Notes: a model not told the origin generated them from the letters alone. A stretch of DNA of 64,000 bases from Ascaris suum (GCA_013433145.1 CM024183.1:5229703-5293702), one strand, 5' to 3'; positions 13,691-23,628 are shown, counted from the stretch's first letter. Numbers and translations are program-made.

Positions 13691-14463
13691 ATGCTGTGTT
13701 AATACGGTGCGGAGAACTCCTTAGTTCTTACCTGTAATATTCCCAAAATTCACCAAGTTTATTTCAAATTTGAATTTCCCAACCATTTAATAGTCTTTAT
13801 AGATAGTCGCCAGTCACTCTGCGGATTTTCTACCTACTGGACGGACGGGTCGTTGAAATCGTTGGCTCGTTACTTTGACCGCTATATTGGAAATTCGCTA
13901 GTGAGATTCGCTTATGGTTAAATGTTCGACTGTTGAGTGGAGTAATATTAAGCAATGATTCAGCGCAATTGCTGCCACTTTTCAATAAAGCTGTTACTTA
14001 TATAAATATGAAAAAGATGTTTAATCTAGTTGATCTGCGAAGTCTTATTTACTGGTTAGCAAAGCATAGTTTACGAAATTCTGCATTGCTGGAGTGCATT
14101 TTCCTTCTACTCTTCGACCCTTTGATGCCAAATCTGCTTGACATATGCCAAACTAGTTTACCAGTGATGAACATTCAAAATATATAACGCATGAAACGCA
14201 AACGCCGCACCGCTTCCATTTGGTCGCTGCAGACACACGCTTCCATGTACAGATGAGAACTGTAAGCGATACGCAATATTGACATGTCGTCTATATCTGT
14301 AGTTTGACCTGTCTCTGTAAACTACAGACATTAAACTGTAGTTTGCTGCGATCCGAATGTGTGATATCCTACAATACTGTCAGGCAAGCTACTAGAGCTT
14401 TCTGCTTACGTCCTGTGCAGTCAAAAAATGGAAACAATGAAGTAACTTGCAGGTGTCAAGTTT
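13691..14463. other. No gene supported
   Basis: An 84-codon plus frame at 13933 has a non-ATG start and no splice context. A run of CTGTAGTTTG-like repeats lies at about 14296-14345. Confidence 0.35.
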
Positions 14464-14730
14464 ATGGCAGATGTACAAGTTGAGGTATGCGGATCATTAA
14501 CAGCAGAGATAAAAGACGTAAAATCAAACGGTAATAGTCTGCCAGATACGGATTCCAGTGCAAGCATCAACTACATTCCACCTGCTGTCAACGTCAAGTG
14601 TATTTCAACGCTTGCAACATTATCCGATTTTTCTGGTGCGAATATGTCGCAGATTTTCTTCAGCCTCACCATAAAGAACGCTGAATTCAAGCTCGTTGGT
14701 GGTGCTTGCCATGGCCGATCAGAACCTTAA
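14464..14730 (+). CDS. Hypothetical ORF, 88 aa
   Basis: ATG to TAA. The first half is acidic and Ser-rich (NGNSLPDTDSSASINYIPP) and coding-like. The part after about residue 63 is less so, and the true exon may end near ATGTCGCAG at 14652. No domain recognised. Confidence 0.35.
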   Translation: MADVQVEVCGSLTAEIKDVKSNGNSLPDTDSSASINYIPPAVNVKCISTLATLSDFSGANMSQIFFSLTIKNAEFKLVGGACHGRSEP

Positions 14731-15221
14731 TATTATAGATATTTCGTGGCCACTTCCACCAGTATAAATAAACATCGCTTTTGGTCGAGCTCCGTGGCAG
14801 TGTCCAGCAAATTGGGCCAAGAAAACTAGTTTGTCTTATGAGTCCTTATGAGTCTTCGCGTTGGCAAGCTATTTGTTGGACACCACAGTTAAAATATTAT
14901 ACTACCTAGATATCAACAAGCATTTTATTACCGACTAGTTCAGCGAAGAATAACAAAATTTGGCTAGTCATTCGGCGGCTTATTTTATAGATTTTCTTTC
15001 GTTCCGAACCCTTTATTTCGAAAGCAAAATAAAGAGTAGCTGAGAAGCAAAACCGGTCAAAAATGAAGAGAAGATTGTGATCATCAGGACGCCCGTTGAG
15101 AGCACTTCAACATCCTTCCTCTTCATCGCATCGTTTATCATTCAGGAGTGAAGCCATACGGCTACCACTTTATGTCTTACTAACTATAAACATATAAACA
15201 GCGCAATCGTAACAATTATAG

Positions 15222-15686
15222 ATGGTCAAGGAAATTAGCAGCTTCAGCGCAGTAATAAATAAAATCTCAAAGCAACACCCTTCTAAGTTAAATAAAAAAC
15301 GTTTAAAATTTTCATCACTTATAGGTACGAGGGAAATAAGGGAGGAACAAGAAGAAATCGAGGATTTCAAGCAGCAGCAAGTGCGAAAACAGCATACCAT
15401 TAATGAAAACTTGCTCAGACGTTGCATCGAGAACGTACCTCTCGAGCTGGCACCAAAAACAATATCGCAACAACCATATGAAATGCCAACAACAAGTACT
15501 GCGACGTTTTCTCTATTCAATGCCGAACTCTCATCGATTCCGCCACCATTCACCAATCAGCTTCCGCTGACGCAGACCGACGCCGCCTATTTTGTTTATC
15601 ATGACGACTCAGTGGACGAAAATAATAATAAAATGACATCAGGTATGCGAACTGAATTTTATAGTAATTTGAAATACCAAGATTGA
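15222..15686 (+). CDS. Hypothetical protein, 154 aa, Gln/Glu-rich
   Basis: The ATG directly follows AATTATAG, which could be a spliced-leader or cis acceptor. The basic N-terminus (about residues 15-35) is followed by a charged helix-prone stretch (REEQEEIEDFKQQQVRKQ, about 40-58), then a Ser/Thr/Pro-rich tail. No catalytic motif. An internal CTTATAG|GTACGAGG near 15324 could make the first 34 codons intronic. The overlapping minus-strand frame at 15170-15556 is judged a shadow. Confidence 0.45.
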   Translation: MVKEISSFSAVINKISKQHPSKLNKKRLKFSSLIGTREIREEQEEIEDFKQQQVRKQHTINENLLRRCIENVPLELAPKTISQQPYEMPTTSTATFSLFNAELSSIPPPFTNQLPLTQTDAAYFVYHDDSVDENNNKMTSGMRTEFYSNLKYQD

Positions 15687-16265
15687 GATCGCCCCATGAG
15701 AAAACATATAAAGAATGCACAAAACGAAAGAAGCCGATAAAGACAAATTCCTCGCTAAATCAAAAAAAGAAAAGTCATGATTCTTTCCCTTCAATACGGC
15801 GAGAAGCCAAATTCACCCAATAAAATAACCAACAGTAGCAACTAAAGTTATCTCCCTCAGAGACCGACATTTTTCGTAACGAAATCAACATTTCATGCAG
15901 AAACGGCGAATATTTGCAAACATCGAAGAAAAAGCGAATTCAGCGTGATACTTGGCATTGTTCGACAGCGAGCACAGCCCACAACATAGTAGGCGCAATC
16001 CTTGCAGACTATGCCCTGCCCAAACATGACCAGGAAAAAATCGCCAAAGAAACAGACAATGAAAACAACCCCTTCGATTCCAGAATGCAGTCCACCAAAA
16101 CAGCAAAACAGCAAAAGTAGAAATTCTCTGCCAAAGGATAGCAATAAGCAGTGTAACCTTAGAAGAGAAAACACTTAACGTCACTTTAGAGGACAGAACA
16201 CTTAATGGGATTAGCGAAAATATCCTAAACCATTCCACTGCACAGTTAAATCCCCCCTATCTAAT
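15687..16265. other. No gene supported
   Basis: Overlapping short frames on both strands, with no splice or start context that favours one. Confidence 0.35.
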
Positions 16266-16294
16266 CAGAGGGTCTACCGCTGAACTAAATTCCA
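16266..16294 (-). pseudogene. tRNA-Ala remnant at the left edge of the array
   Basis: Matches the 5' half of the array tRNA-Ala (D-arm core CTACCGCTGA retained on the plus strand) with several changes; the 3' half is absent. It is followed by a diverged leader and a full-length spacer, so this is a truncated outer unit. Confidence 0.6.
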
Positions 16295-16377
16295 TATTAT
16301 TGATTACCAAGGTCAGGTTGCCAGACCGGCACTCAATTCATTGAAGTTCCTGCTATTGACGATATTTAGAAAAAAAC

Positions 16378-16410
16378 TTTTCTCGAAAAAATTTTAACTC
16401 CTCGAGAAAA
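16378..16410 (-). terminator. Hairpin plus T-runs after tRNA-Leu (unit 1; repeated in every unit)
   Basis: Arms TTTTCTCGA (16378-16386) and TCGAGAAAA (16402-16410) are perfect 9-bp inverted repeats with a 15-nt loop. On the minus strand, T4 at 16410-16407 is the first run of four or more T after tRNA-Leu. T6 (16391-16386) and T7 (16376-16370) follow and should stop Pol III firmly. Confidence 0.65.
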
Positions 16411-16454
16411 TATTTGACGGCGAGCATGCGGACAATTCTTTTGACGGTAGTACC

Positions 16455-16538
16455 TGTCCGCCGCAGGATTCGAACCTGCGCCTACAGATGTAGACTGCGA
16501 CCTGAACGCAGCGCCTTAGACCACTCGGCCAGACGGAC
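16455..16538 (-). tRNA. tRNA-Leu(CAG), unit 1
   Basis: 84 nt. Acceptor GTCCGTC pairs with GGCGGAC (one G:U), discriminator A73. D-arm GCC..GGC contains GTGGTCTAA, the long class II variable arm pairs CTACA with TGTAG, anticodon loop TTCAGGT gives CAG, T-arm GCAGG TTCGAAT CCTGC. No intron. It decodes CUG. It is the downstream gene of the Ala-Leu pair, 69 nt from tRNA-Ala. Confidence 0.97.
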
Positions 16539-16607
16539 GGCTTTCCAAGATCGACGGTATCACTCGCCGCCATCTTGCTATCGTTTGAGATCAAACAGAC
16601 AAATATA

Positions 16608-16679
16608 TGGAGGATGAGGGGTTCGAACCCTCGACTTCTCGCATGCAAAGCGAGCGCTCTACCGCTGAGCTAAACCCCC
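16608..16679 (-). tRNA. tRNA-Ala(TGC), unit 1
   Basis: 72 nt. Acceptor GGGGGTT with ATCCTCC and A73; position 3:70 is G:U, the alanine identity pair. D-arm GCTC AGCGGTA GAGC, anticodon loop TTTGCAT gives TGC, T-arm GAGGG TTCGAAC CCCTC. Boxes A and B intact. It decodes GCA. Period to unit 2 is 360 bp (shortened spacer). Confidence 0.97.
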
Positions 16680-16814
16680 TGTTATTGATCAGGAAGGTTA
16701 GGTTGCCAGACCGGCATTGATGATATTTAGAAAAAAACTTTTCTCGAAAAAATTTTAACTCCTCGAGAAAATTTTGACGGCGAGCATGCGGACAATTCTT
16801 TTGACGGTAGTACC

Positions 16815-16898
16815 TGTCCGCCGCAGGATTCGAACCTGCGCCTACAGATGTAGACTGCGACCTGAACGCAGCGCCTTAGACCACTCGGCCAGACGGAC
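16815..16898 (-). tRNA. tRNA-Leu(CAG), unit 2
   Basis: Matches unit 1. The Ala-Leu link just upstream lacks one C (68 nt), the only link variant in the array. Confidence 0.96.
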
Positions 16899-16966
16899 GG
16901 CTTTCAAGATCGACGGTATCACTCGCCGCCATCTTGCTATCGTTTGAGATCAAACAGACAAATATA

Positions 16967-17038
16967 TGGAGGATGAGGGGTTCGAACCCTCGACTTCTCG
17001 CATGCAAAGCGAGCGCTCTACCGCTGAGCTAAACCCCC
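16967..17038 (-). tRNA. tRNA-Ala(TGC), unit 2
   Basis: Matches unit 1. Period to the next unit 354 bp, the shortest in the array. Confidence 0.96.
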
Positions 17039-17168
17039 TGTTATTGATCAGGAAGGTTAGGTTGCCAGACAATGATGATATTTAGAAAAAAACTTTTCTC
17101 GAAAAAATTTTAACTCCTCGAGAAAATTTGACGGCGAGCATGCGGACAATTCTTTTGACGGTAGTACC

Positions 17169-17252
17169 TGTCCGCCGCAGGATTCGAACCTGCGCCTACA
17201 GATGTAGACTGCGACCTGAACGCAGCGCCTTAGACCACTCGGCCAGACGGAC
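17169..17252 (-). tRNA. tRNA-Leu(CAG), unit 3
   Basis: Matches unit 1. The trailer lacks an AT next to the T4. Confidence 0.96.
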
Positions 17253-17321
17253 GGCTTTCCAAGATCGACGGTATCACTCGCCGCCATCTTGCTATCGTTT
17301 GAGATCAAACAGACAAATATA

Positions 17322-17393
17322 TGGAGGATGAGGGGTTCGAACCCTCGACTTCTCGCATGCAAAGCGAGCGCTCTACCGCTGAGCTAAACCCCC
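17322..17393 (-). tRNA. tRNA-Ala(TGC), unit 3
   Basis: Matches unit 1. Next period 367 (ACAGGTCCC spacer type). Confidence 0.96.
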
Positions 17394-17535
17394 TGTTATT
17401 GATCAGGAAGGTTAGGTTGCCAGACAGGTCCCTGCTATGATGATATTTAGAAAAAAACTTTTCTCGAAAAAATTTTAACTCCTCGAGAAAATATTTGACG
17501 GCGAGCATGCGGACAATTCTTTTGACGGTAGTACC

Positions 17536-17619
17536 TGTCCGCCGCAGGATTCGAACCTGCGCCTACAGATGTAGACTGCGACCTGAACGCAGCGCCTTAG
17601 ACCACTCGGCCAGACGGAC
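17536..17619 (-). tRNA. tRNA-Leu(CAG), unit 4
   Basis: Matches unit 1. Confidence 0.96.
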
Positions 17620-17688
17620 GGCTTTCCAAGATCGACGGTATCACTCGCCGCCATCTTGCTATCGTTTGAGATCAAACAGACAAATATA

Positions 17689-17760
17689 TGGAGGATGAGG
17701 GGTTCGAACCCTCGACTTCTCGCATGCAAAGCGAGCGCTCTACCGCTGAGCTAAACCCCC
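17689..17760 (-). tRNA. tRNA-Ala(TGC), unit 4
   Basis: Matches unit 1. Next period 367, but spacer ACCGGTCCC. Confidence 0.96.
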
Positions 17761-17902
17761 TGTTATTGATCAGGAAGGTTAGGTTGCCAGACCGGTCCCT
17801 GCTATGATGATATTTAGAAAAAAACTTTTCTCGAAAAAATTTTAACTCCTCGAGAAAATATTTGACGGCGAGCATGCGGACAATTCTTTTGACGGTAGTA
17901 CC

Positions 17903-17986
17903 TGTCCGCCGCAGGATTCGAACCTGCGCCTACAGATGTAGACTGCGACCTGAACGCAGCGCCTTAGACCACTCGGCCAGACGGAC
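17903..17986 (-). tRNA. tRNA-Leu(CAG), unit 5
   Basis: Matches unit 1. Confidence 0.96.
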
Positions 17987-18055
17987 GGCTTTCCAAGATC
18001 GACGGTATCACTCGCCGCCATCTTGCTATCGTTTGAGATCAAACAGACAAATATA

Positions 18056-18127
18056 TGGAGGATGAGGGGTTCGAACCCTCGACTTCTCGCATGCAAAGCG
18101 AGCGCTCTACCGCTGAGCTAAACCCCC
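18056..18127 (-). tRNA. tRNA-Ala(TGC), unit 5
   Basis: Matches unit 1. Next period 376 (spacer loses CATTGAAGT). Confidence 0.96.
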
Positions 18128-18278
18128 TGTTATTGATCAGGAAGGTTAGGTTGCCAGACCGGCACTCAATTCCCTGCTATTGATGATATTTAGAAAAAAA
18201 CTTTTCTCGAAAAAATTTTAACTCCTCGAGAAAATATTTGACGGCGAGCATGCGGACAATTCTTTTGACGGTAGTACC

Positions 18279-18362
18279 TGTCCGCCGCAGGATTCGAACC
18301 TGCGCCTACAGATGTAGACTGCGACCTGAACGCAGCGCCTTAGACCACTCGGCCAGACGGAC
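18279..18362 (-). tRNA. tRNA-Leu(CAG), unit 6
   Basis: Matches unit 1. Confidence 0.96.
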
Positions 18363-18431
18363 GGCTTTCCAAGATCGACGGTATCACTCGCCGCCATCTT
18401 GCTATCGTTTGAGATCAAACAGACAAATATA

Positions 18432-18503
18432 TGGAGGATGAGGGGTTCGAACCCTCGACTTCTCGCATGCAAAGCGAGCGCTCTACCGCTGAGCTAAACC
18501 CCC
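18432..18503 (-). tRNA. tRNA-Ala(TGC), unit 6
   Basis: Matches unit 1. Next period 385 (full spacer). Confidence 0.96.
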
Positions 18504-18663
18504 TGTTATTGATCAGGAAGGTTAGGTTGCCAGACCGGCACTCAATTCATTGAAGTTCCTGCTATTGATGATATTTAGAAAAAAACTTTTCTCGAAAAAA
18601 TTTTAACTCCTCGAGAAAATATTTGACGGCGAGCATGCGGACAATTCTTTTGACGGTAGTACC

Positions 18664-18747
18664 TGTCCGCCGCAGGATTCGAACCTGCGCCTACAGATGT
18701 AGACTGCGACCTGAACGCAGCGCCTTAGACCACTCGGCCAGACGGAC
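18664..18747 (-). tRNA. tRNA-Leu(CAG), unit 7
   Basis: Matches unit 1. Confidence 0.96.
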
Positions 18748-18816
18748 GGCTTTCCAAGATCGACGGTATCACTCGCCGCCATCTTGCTATCGTTTGAGAT
18801 CAAACAGACAAATATA

Positions 18817-18888
18817 TGGAGGATGAGGGGTTCGAACCCTCGACTTCTCGCATGCAAAGCGAGCGCTCTACCGCTGAGCTAAACCCCC
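18817..18888 (-). tRNA. tRNA-Ala(TGC), unit 7
   Basis: Matches unit 1. Next period 385 (full spacer). Confidence 0.96.
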
Positions 18889-19048
18889 TGTTATTGATCA
18901 GGAAGGTTAGGTTGCCAGACCGGCACTCAATTCATTGAAGTTCCTGCTATTGATGATATTTAGAAAAAAACTTTTCTCGAAAAAATTTTAACTCCTCGAG
19001 AAAATATTTGACGGCGAGCATGCGGACAATTCTTTTGACGGTAGTACC

Positions 19049-19132
19049 TGTCCGCCGCAGGATTCGAACCTGCGCCTACAGATGTAGACTGCGACCTGAA
19101 CGCAGCGCCTTAGACCACTCGGCCAGACGGAC
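19049..19132 (-). tRNA. tRNA-Leu(CAG), unit 8
   Basis: Matches unit 1. Confidence 0.96.
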
Positions 19133-19201
19133 GGCTTTCCAAGATCGACGGTATCACTCGCCGCCATCTTGCTATCGTTTGAGATCAAACAGACAAATAT
19201 A

Positions 19202-19273
19202 TGGAGGATGAGGGGTTCGAACCCTCGACTTCTCGCATGCAAAGCGAGCGCTCTACCGCTGAGCTAAACCCCC
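19202..19273 (-). tRNA. tRNA-Ala(TGC), unit 8
   Basis: Matches unit 1. Next period 385 (full spacer). Confidence 0.96.
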
Positions 19274-19433
19274 TGTTATTGATCAGGAAGGTTAGGTTGC
19301 CAGACCGGCACTCAATTCATTGAAGTTCCTGCTATTGATGATATTTAGAAAAAAACTTTTCTCGAAAAAATTTTAACTCCTCGAGAAAATATTTGACGGC
19401 GAGCATGCGGACAATTCTTTTGACGGTAGTACC

Positions 19434-19517
19434 TGTCCGCCGCAGGATTCGAACCTGCGCCTACAGATGTAGACTGCGACCTGAACGCAGCGCCTTAGAC
19501 CACTCGGCCAGACGGAC
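19434..19517 (-). tRNA. tRNA-Leu(CAG), unit 9
   Basis: Matches unit 1. Confidence 0.96.
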
Positions 19518-19586
19518 GGCTTTCCAAGATCGACGGTATCACTCGCCGCCATCTTGCTATCGTTTGAGATCAAACAGACAAATATA

Positions 19587-19658
19587 TGGAGGATGAGGGG
19601 TTCGAACCCTCGACTTCTCGCATGCAAAGCGAGCGCTCTACCGCTGAGCTAAACCCCC
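19587..19658 (-). tRNA. tRNA-Ala(TGC), unit 9
   Basis: Matches unit 1. Next period 367 (ACAGGTCCC type). Confidence 0.96.
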
Positions 19659-19800
19659 TGTTATTGATCAGGAAGGTTAGGTTGCCAGACAGGTCCCTGC
19701 TATGATGATATTTAGAAAAAAACTTTTCTCGAAAAAATTTTAACTCCTCGAGAAAATATTTGACGGCGAGCATGCGGACAATTCTTTTGACGGTAGTACC

Positions 19801-19884
19801 TGTCCGCCGCAGGATTCGAACCTGCGCCTACAGATGTAGACTGCGACCTGAACGCAGCGCCTTAGACCACTCGGCCAGACGGAC
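19801..19884 (-). tRNA. tRNA-Leu(CAG), unit 10
   Basis: Matches unit 1. Confidence 0.96.
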
Positions 19885-19953
19885 GGCTTTCCAAGATCGA
19901 CGGTATCACTCGCCGCCATCTTGCTATCGTTTGAGATCAAACAGACAAATATA

Positions 19954-20025
19954 TGGAGGATGAGGGGTTCGAACCCTCGACTTCTCGCATGCAAAGCGAG
20001 CGCTCTACCGCTGAGCTAAACCCCC
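19954..20025 (-). tRNA. tRNA-Ala(TGC), unit 10
   Basis: Matches unit 1. Next period 367 (ACAGGTCCC type). Confidence 0.96.
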
Positions 20026-20167
20026 TGTTATTGATCAGGAAGGTTAGGTTGCCAGACAGGTCCCTGCTATGATGATATTTAGAAAAAAACTTTTCTCGAA
20101 AAAATTTTAACTCCTCGAGAAAATATTTGACGGCGAGCATGCGGACAATTCTTTTGACGGTAGTACC

Positions 20168-20251
20168 TGTCCGCCGCAGGATTCGAACCTGCGCCTACAG
20201 ATGTAGACTGCGACCTGAACGCAGCGCCTTAGACCACTCGGCCAGACGGAC
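20168..20251 (-). tRNA. tRNA-Leu(CAG), unit 11
   Basis: Matches unit 1. Confidence 0.96.
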
Positions 20252-20320
20252 GGCTTTCCAAGATCGACGGTATCACTCGCCGCCATCTTGCTATCGTTTG
20301 AGATCAAACAGACAAATATA

Positions 20321-20392
20321 TGGAGGATGAGGGGTTCGAACCCTCGACTTCTCGCATGCAAAGCGAGCGCTCTACCGCTGAGCTAAACCCCC
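20321..20392 (-). tRNA. tRNA-Ala(TGC), unit 11
   Basis: Matches unit 1. Next period 368 (ACCGGTCCC, CTATTG retained). Confidence 0.96.
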
Positions 20393-20535
20393 TGTTATTG
20401 ATCAGGAAGGTTAGGTTGCCAGACCGGTCCCTGCTATTGATGATATTTAGAAAAAAACTTTTCTCGAAAAAATTTTAACTCCTCGAGAAAATATTTGACG
20501 GCGAGCATGCGGACAATTCTTTTGACGGTAGTACC

Positions 20536-20619
20536 TGTCCGCCGCAGGATTCGAACCTGCGCCTACAGATGTAGACTGCGACCTGAACGCAGCGCCTTAG
20601 ACCACTCGGCCAGACGGAC
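20536..20619 (-). tRNA. tRNA-Leu(CAG), unit 12
   Basis: Matches unit 1. Confidence 0.96.
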
Positions 20620-20688
20620 GGCTTTCCAAGATCGACGGTATCACTCGCCGCCATCTTGCTATCGTTTGAGATCAAACAGACAAATATA

Positions 20689-20760
20689 TGGAGGATGAGG
20701 GGTTCGAACCCTCGACTTCTCGCATGCAAAGCGAGCGCTCTACCGCTGAGCTAAACCCCC
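20689..20760 (-). tRNA. tRNA-Ala(TGC), unit 12
   Basis: Matches unit 1. Next period 385 (full spacer). Confidence 0.96.
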
Positions 20761-20920
20761 TGTTATTGATCAGGAAGGTTAGGTTGCCAGACCGGCACTC
20801 AATTCATTGAAGTTCCTGCTATTGATGATATTTAGAAAAAAACTTTTCTCGAAAAAATTTTAACTCCTCGAGAAAATATTTGACGGCGAGCATGCGGACA
20901 ATTCTTTTGACGGTAGTACC

Positions 20921-21004
20921 TGTCCGCCGCAGGATTCGAACCTGCGCCTACAGATGTAGACTGCGACCTGAACGCAGCGCCTTAGACCACTCGGCCAGAC
21001 GGAC
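20921..21004 (-). tRNA. tRNA-Leu(CAG), unit 13
   Basis: Matches unit 1. Confidence 0.96.
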
Positions 21005-21073
21005 GGCTTTCCAAGATCGACGGTATCACTCGCCGCCATCTTGCTATCGTTTGAGATCAAACAGACAAATATA

Positions 21074-21145
21074 TGGAGGATGAGGGGTTCGAACCCTCGA
21101 CTTCTCGCATGCAAAGCGAGCGCTCTACCGCTGAGCTAAACCCCC
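21074..21145 (-). tRNA. tRNA-Ala(TGC), unit 13
   Basis: Matches unit 1. Next period 372 (spacer CCGGCAAGTTCC, unique). Confidence 0.96.
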
Positions 21146-21292
21146 TGTTATTGATCAGGAAGGTTAGGTTGCCAGACCGGCAAGTTCCTGCTATTGATGA
21201 TATTTAGAAAAAAACTTTTCTCGAAAAAATTTTAACTCCTCGAGAAAATATTTGACGGCGAGCATGCGGACAATTCTTTTGACGGTAGTACC

Positions 21293-21376
21293 TGTCCGCC
21301 GCAGGATTCGAACCTGCGCCTACAGATGTAGACTGCGACCTGAACGCAGCGCCTTAGACCACTCGGCCAGACGGAC
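21293..21376 (-). tRNA. tRNA-Leu(CAG), unit 14
   Basis: Matches unit 1. Confidence 0.96.
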
Positions 21377-21445
21377 GGCTTTCCAAGATCGACGGTATCA
21401 CTCGCCGCCATCTTGCTATCGTTTGAGATCAAACAGACAAATATA

Positions 21446-21517
21446 TGGAGGATGAGGGGTTCGAACCCTCGACTTCTCGCATGCAAAGCGAGCGCTCTAC
21501 CGCTGAGCTAAACCCCC
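21446..21517 (-). tRNA. tRNA-Ala(TGC), unit 14
   Basis: Matches unit 1. Next period 368 (as unit 11). Confidence 0.96.
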
Positions 21518-21660
21518 TGTTATTGATCAGGAAGGTTAGGTTGCCAGACCGGTCCCTGCTATTGATGATATTTAGAAAAAAACTTTTCTCGAAAAAATTT
21601 TAACTCCTCGAGAAAATATTTGACGGCGAGCATGCGGACAATTCTTTTGACGGTAGTACC

Positions 21661-21744
21661 TGTCCGCCGCAGGATTCGAACCTGCGCCTACAGATGTAGA
21701 CTGCGACCTGAACGCAGCGCCTTAGACCACTCGGCCAGACGGAC
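21661..21744 (-). tRNA. tRNA-Leu(CAG), unit 15
   Basis: Matches unit 1. Confidence 0.96.
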
Positions 21745-21813
21745 GGCTTTCCAAGATCGACGGTATCACTCGCCGCCATCTTGCTATCGTTTGAGATCAA
21801 ACAGACAAATATA

Positions 21814-21885
21814 TGGAGGATGAGGGGTTCGAACCCTCGACTTCTCGCATGCAAAGCGAGCGCTCTACCGCTGAGCTAAACCCCC
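21814..21885 (-). tRNA. tRNA-Ala(TGC), unit 15
   Basis: Matches unit 1. Next period 363 (spacer ACCCCTGC, unique). Confidence 0.96.
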
Positions 21886-22023
21886 TGTTATTGATCAGGA
21901 AGGTTAGGTTGCCAGACCCCTGCTATGATGATATTTAGAAAAAAACTTTTCTCGAAAAAATTTTAACTCCTCGAGAAAATATTTGACGGCGAGCATGCGG
22001 ACAATTCTTTTGACGGTAGTACC

Positions 22024-22107
22024 TGTCCGCCGCAGGATTCGAACCTGCGCCTACAGATGTAGACTGCGACCTGAACGCAGCGCCTTAGACCACTCGGCCA
22101 GACGGAC
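22024..22107 (-). tRNA. tRNA-Leu(CAG), unit 16
   Basis: Matches unit 1. Confidence 0.96.
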
Positions 22108-22176
22108 GGCTTTCCAAGATCGACGGTATCACTCGCCGCCATCTTGCTATCGTTTGAGATCAAACAGACAAATATA

Positions 22177-22248
22177 TGGAGGATGAGGGGTTCGAACCCT
22201 CGACTTCTCGCATGCAAAGCGAGCGCTCTACCGCTGAGCTAAACCCCC
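22177..22248 (-). tRNA. tRNA-Ala(TGC), unit 16
   Basis: Matches unit 1. Next period 385 (full spacer). Confidence 0.96.
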
Positions 22249-22408
22249 TGTTATTGATCAGGAAGGTTAGGTTGCCAGACCGGCACTCAATTCATTGAAG
22301 TTCCTGCTATTGATGATATTTAGAAAAAAACTTTTCTCGAAAAAATTTTAACTCCTCGAGAAAATATTTGACGGCGAGCATGCGGACAATTCTTTTGACG
22401 GTAGTACC

Positions 22409-22492
22409 TGTCCGCCGCAGGATTCGAACCTGCGCCTACAGATGTAGACTGCGACCTGAACGCAGCGCCTTAGACCACTCGGCCAGACGGAC
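22409..22492 (-). tRNA. tRNA-Leu(CAG), unit 17
   Basis: Matches unit 1. Confidence 0.96.
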
Positions 22493-22561
22493 GGCTTTCC
22501 AAGATCGACGGTATCACTCGCCGCCATCTTGCTATCGTTTGAGATCAAACAGACAAATATA

Positions 22562-22633
22562 TGGAGGATGAGGGGTTCGAACCCTCGACTTCTCGCATGC
22601 AAAGCGAGCGCTCTACCGCTGAGCTAAACCCCC
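22562..22633 (-). tRNA. tRNA-Ala(TGC), unit 17
   Basis: Matches unit 1. Next period 385 (full spacer). Confidence 0.96.
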
Positions 22634-22793
22634 TGTTATTGATCAGGAAGGTTAGGTTGCCAGACCGGCACTCAATTCATTGAAGTTCCTGCTATTGATG
22701 ATATTTAGAAAAAAACTTTTCTCGAAAAAATTTTAACTCCTCGAGAAAATATTTGACGGCGAGCATGCGGACAATTCTTTTGACGGTAGTACC

Positions 22794-22877
22794 TGTCCGC
22801 CGCAGGATTCGAACCTGCGCCTACAGATGTAGACTGCGACCTGAACGCAGCGCCTTAGACCACTCGGCCAGACGGAC
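22794..22877 (-). tRNA. tRNA-Leu(CAG), unit 18
   Basis: Matches unit 1. Confidence 0.96.
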
Positions 22878-22946
22878 GGCTTTCCAAGATCGACGGTATC
22901 ACTCGCCGCCATCTTGCTATCGTTTGAGATCAAACAGACAAATATA

Positions 22947-23018
22947 TGGAGGATGAGGGGTTCGAACCCTCGACTTCTCGCATGCAAAGCGAGCGCTCTA
23001 CCGCTGAGCTAAACCCCC
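22947..23018 (-). tRNA. tRNA-Ala(TGC), unit 18
   Basis: Matches unit 1. Next period 385 (full spacer). Confidence 0.96.
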
Positions 23019-23178
23019 TGTTATTGATCAGGAAGGTTAGGTTGCCAGACCGGCACTCAATTCATTGAAGTTCCTGCTATTGATGATATTTAGAAAAAAA
23101 CTTTTCTCGAAAAAATTTTAACTCCTCGAGAAAATATTTGACGGCGAGCATGCGGACAATTCTTTTGACGGTAGTACC

Positions 23179-23262
23179 TGTCCGCCGCAGGATTCGAACC
23201 TGCGCCTACAGATGTAGACTGCGACCTGAACGCAGCGCCTTAGACCACTCGGCCAGACGGAC
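23179..23262 (-). tRNA. tRNA-Leu(CAG), unit 19
   Basis: Matches unit 1. Confidence 0.96.
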
Positions 23263-23331
23263 GGCTTTCCAAGATCGACGGTATCACTCGCCGCCATCTT
23301 GCTATCGTTTGAGATCAAACAGACAAATATA

Positions 23332-23403
23332 TGGAGGATGAGGGGTTCGAACCCTCGACTTCTCGCATGCAAAGCGAGCGCTCTACCGCTGAGCTAAACC
23401 CCC
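23332..23403 (-). tRNA. tRNA-Ala(TGC), unit 19
   Basis: Matches unit 1. Next period 366 (ACAGGCCC, one base short of the 367 type). Confidence 0.96.
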
Positions 23404-23544
23404 TGTTATTGATCAGGAAGGTTAGGTTGCCAGACAGGCCCTGCTATGATGATATTTAGAAAAAAACTTTTCTCGAAAAAATTTTAACTCCTCGAGAAAA
23501 TATTTGACGGCGAGCATGCGGACAATTCTTTTGACGGTAGTACC

Positions 23545-23628
23545 TGTCCGCCGCAGGATTCGAACCTGCGCCTACAGATGTAGACTGCGACCTGAACGCA
23601 GCGCCTTAGACCACTCGGCCAGACGGAC
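23545..23628 (-). tRNA. tRNA-Leu(CAG), unit 20
   Basis: Matches unit 1. Confidence 0.96.

Noticed and set aside
15170..15556. 128-codon minus-strand ORF
   Set aside because: Cys/Ser-rich shadow of the more plausible plus-strand frame at 15222-15686.
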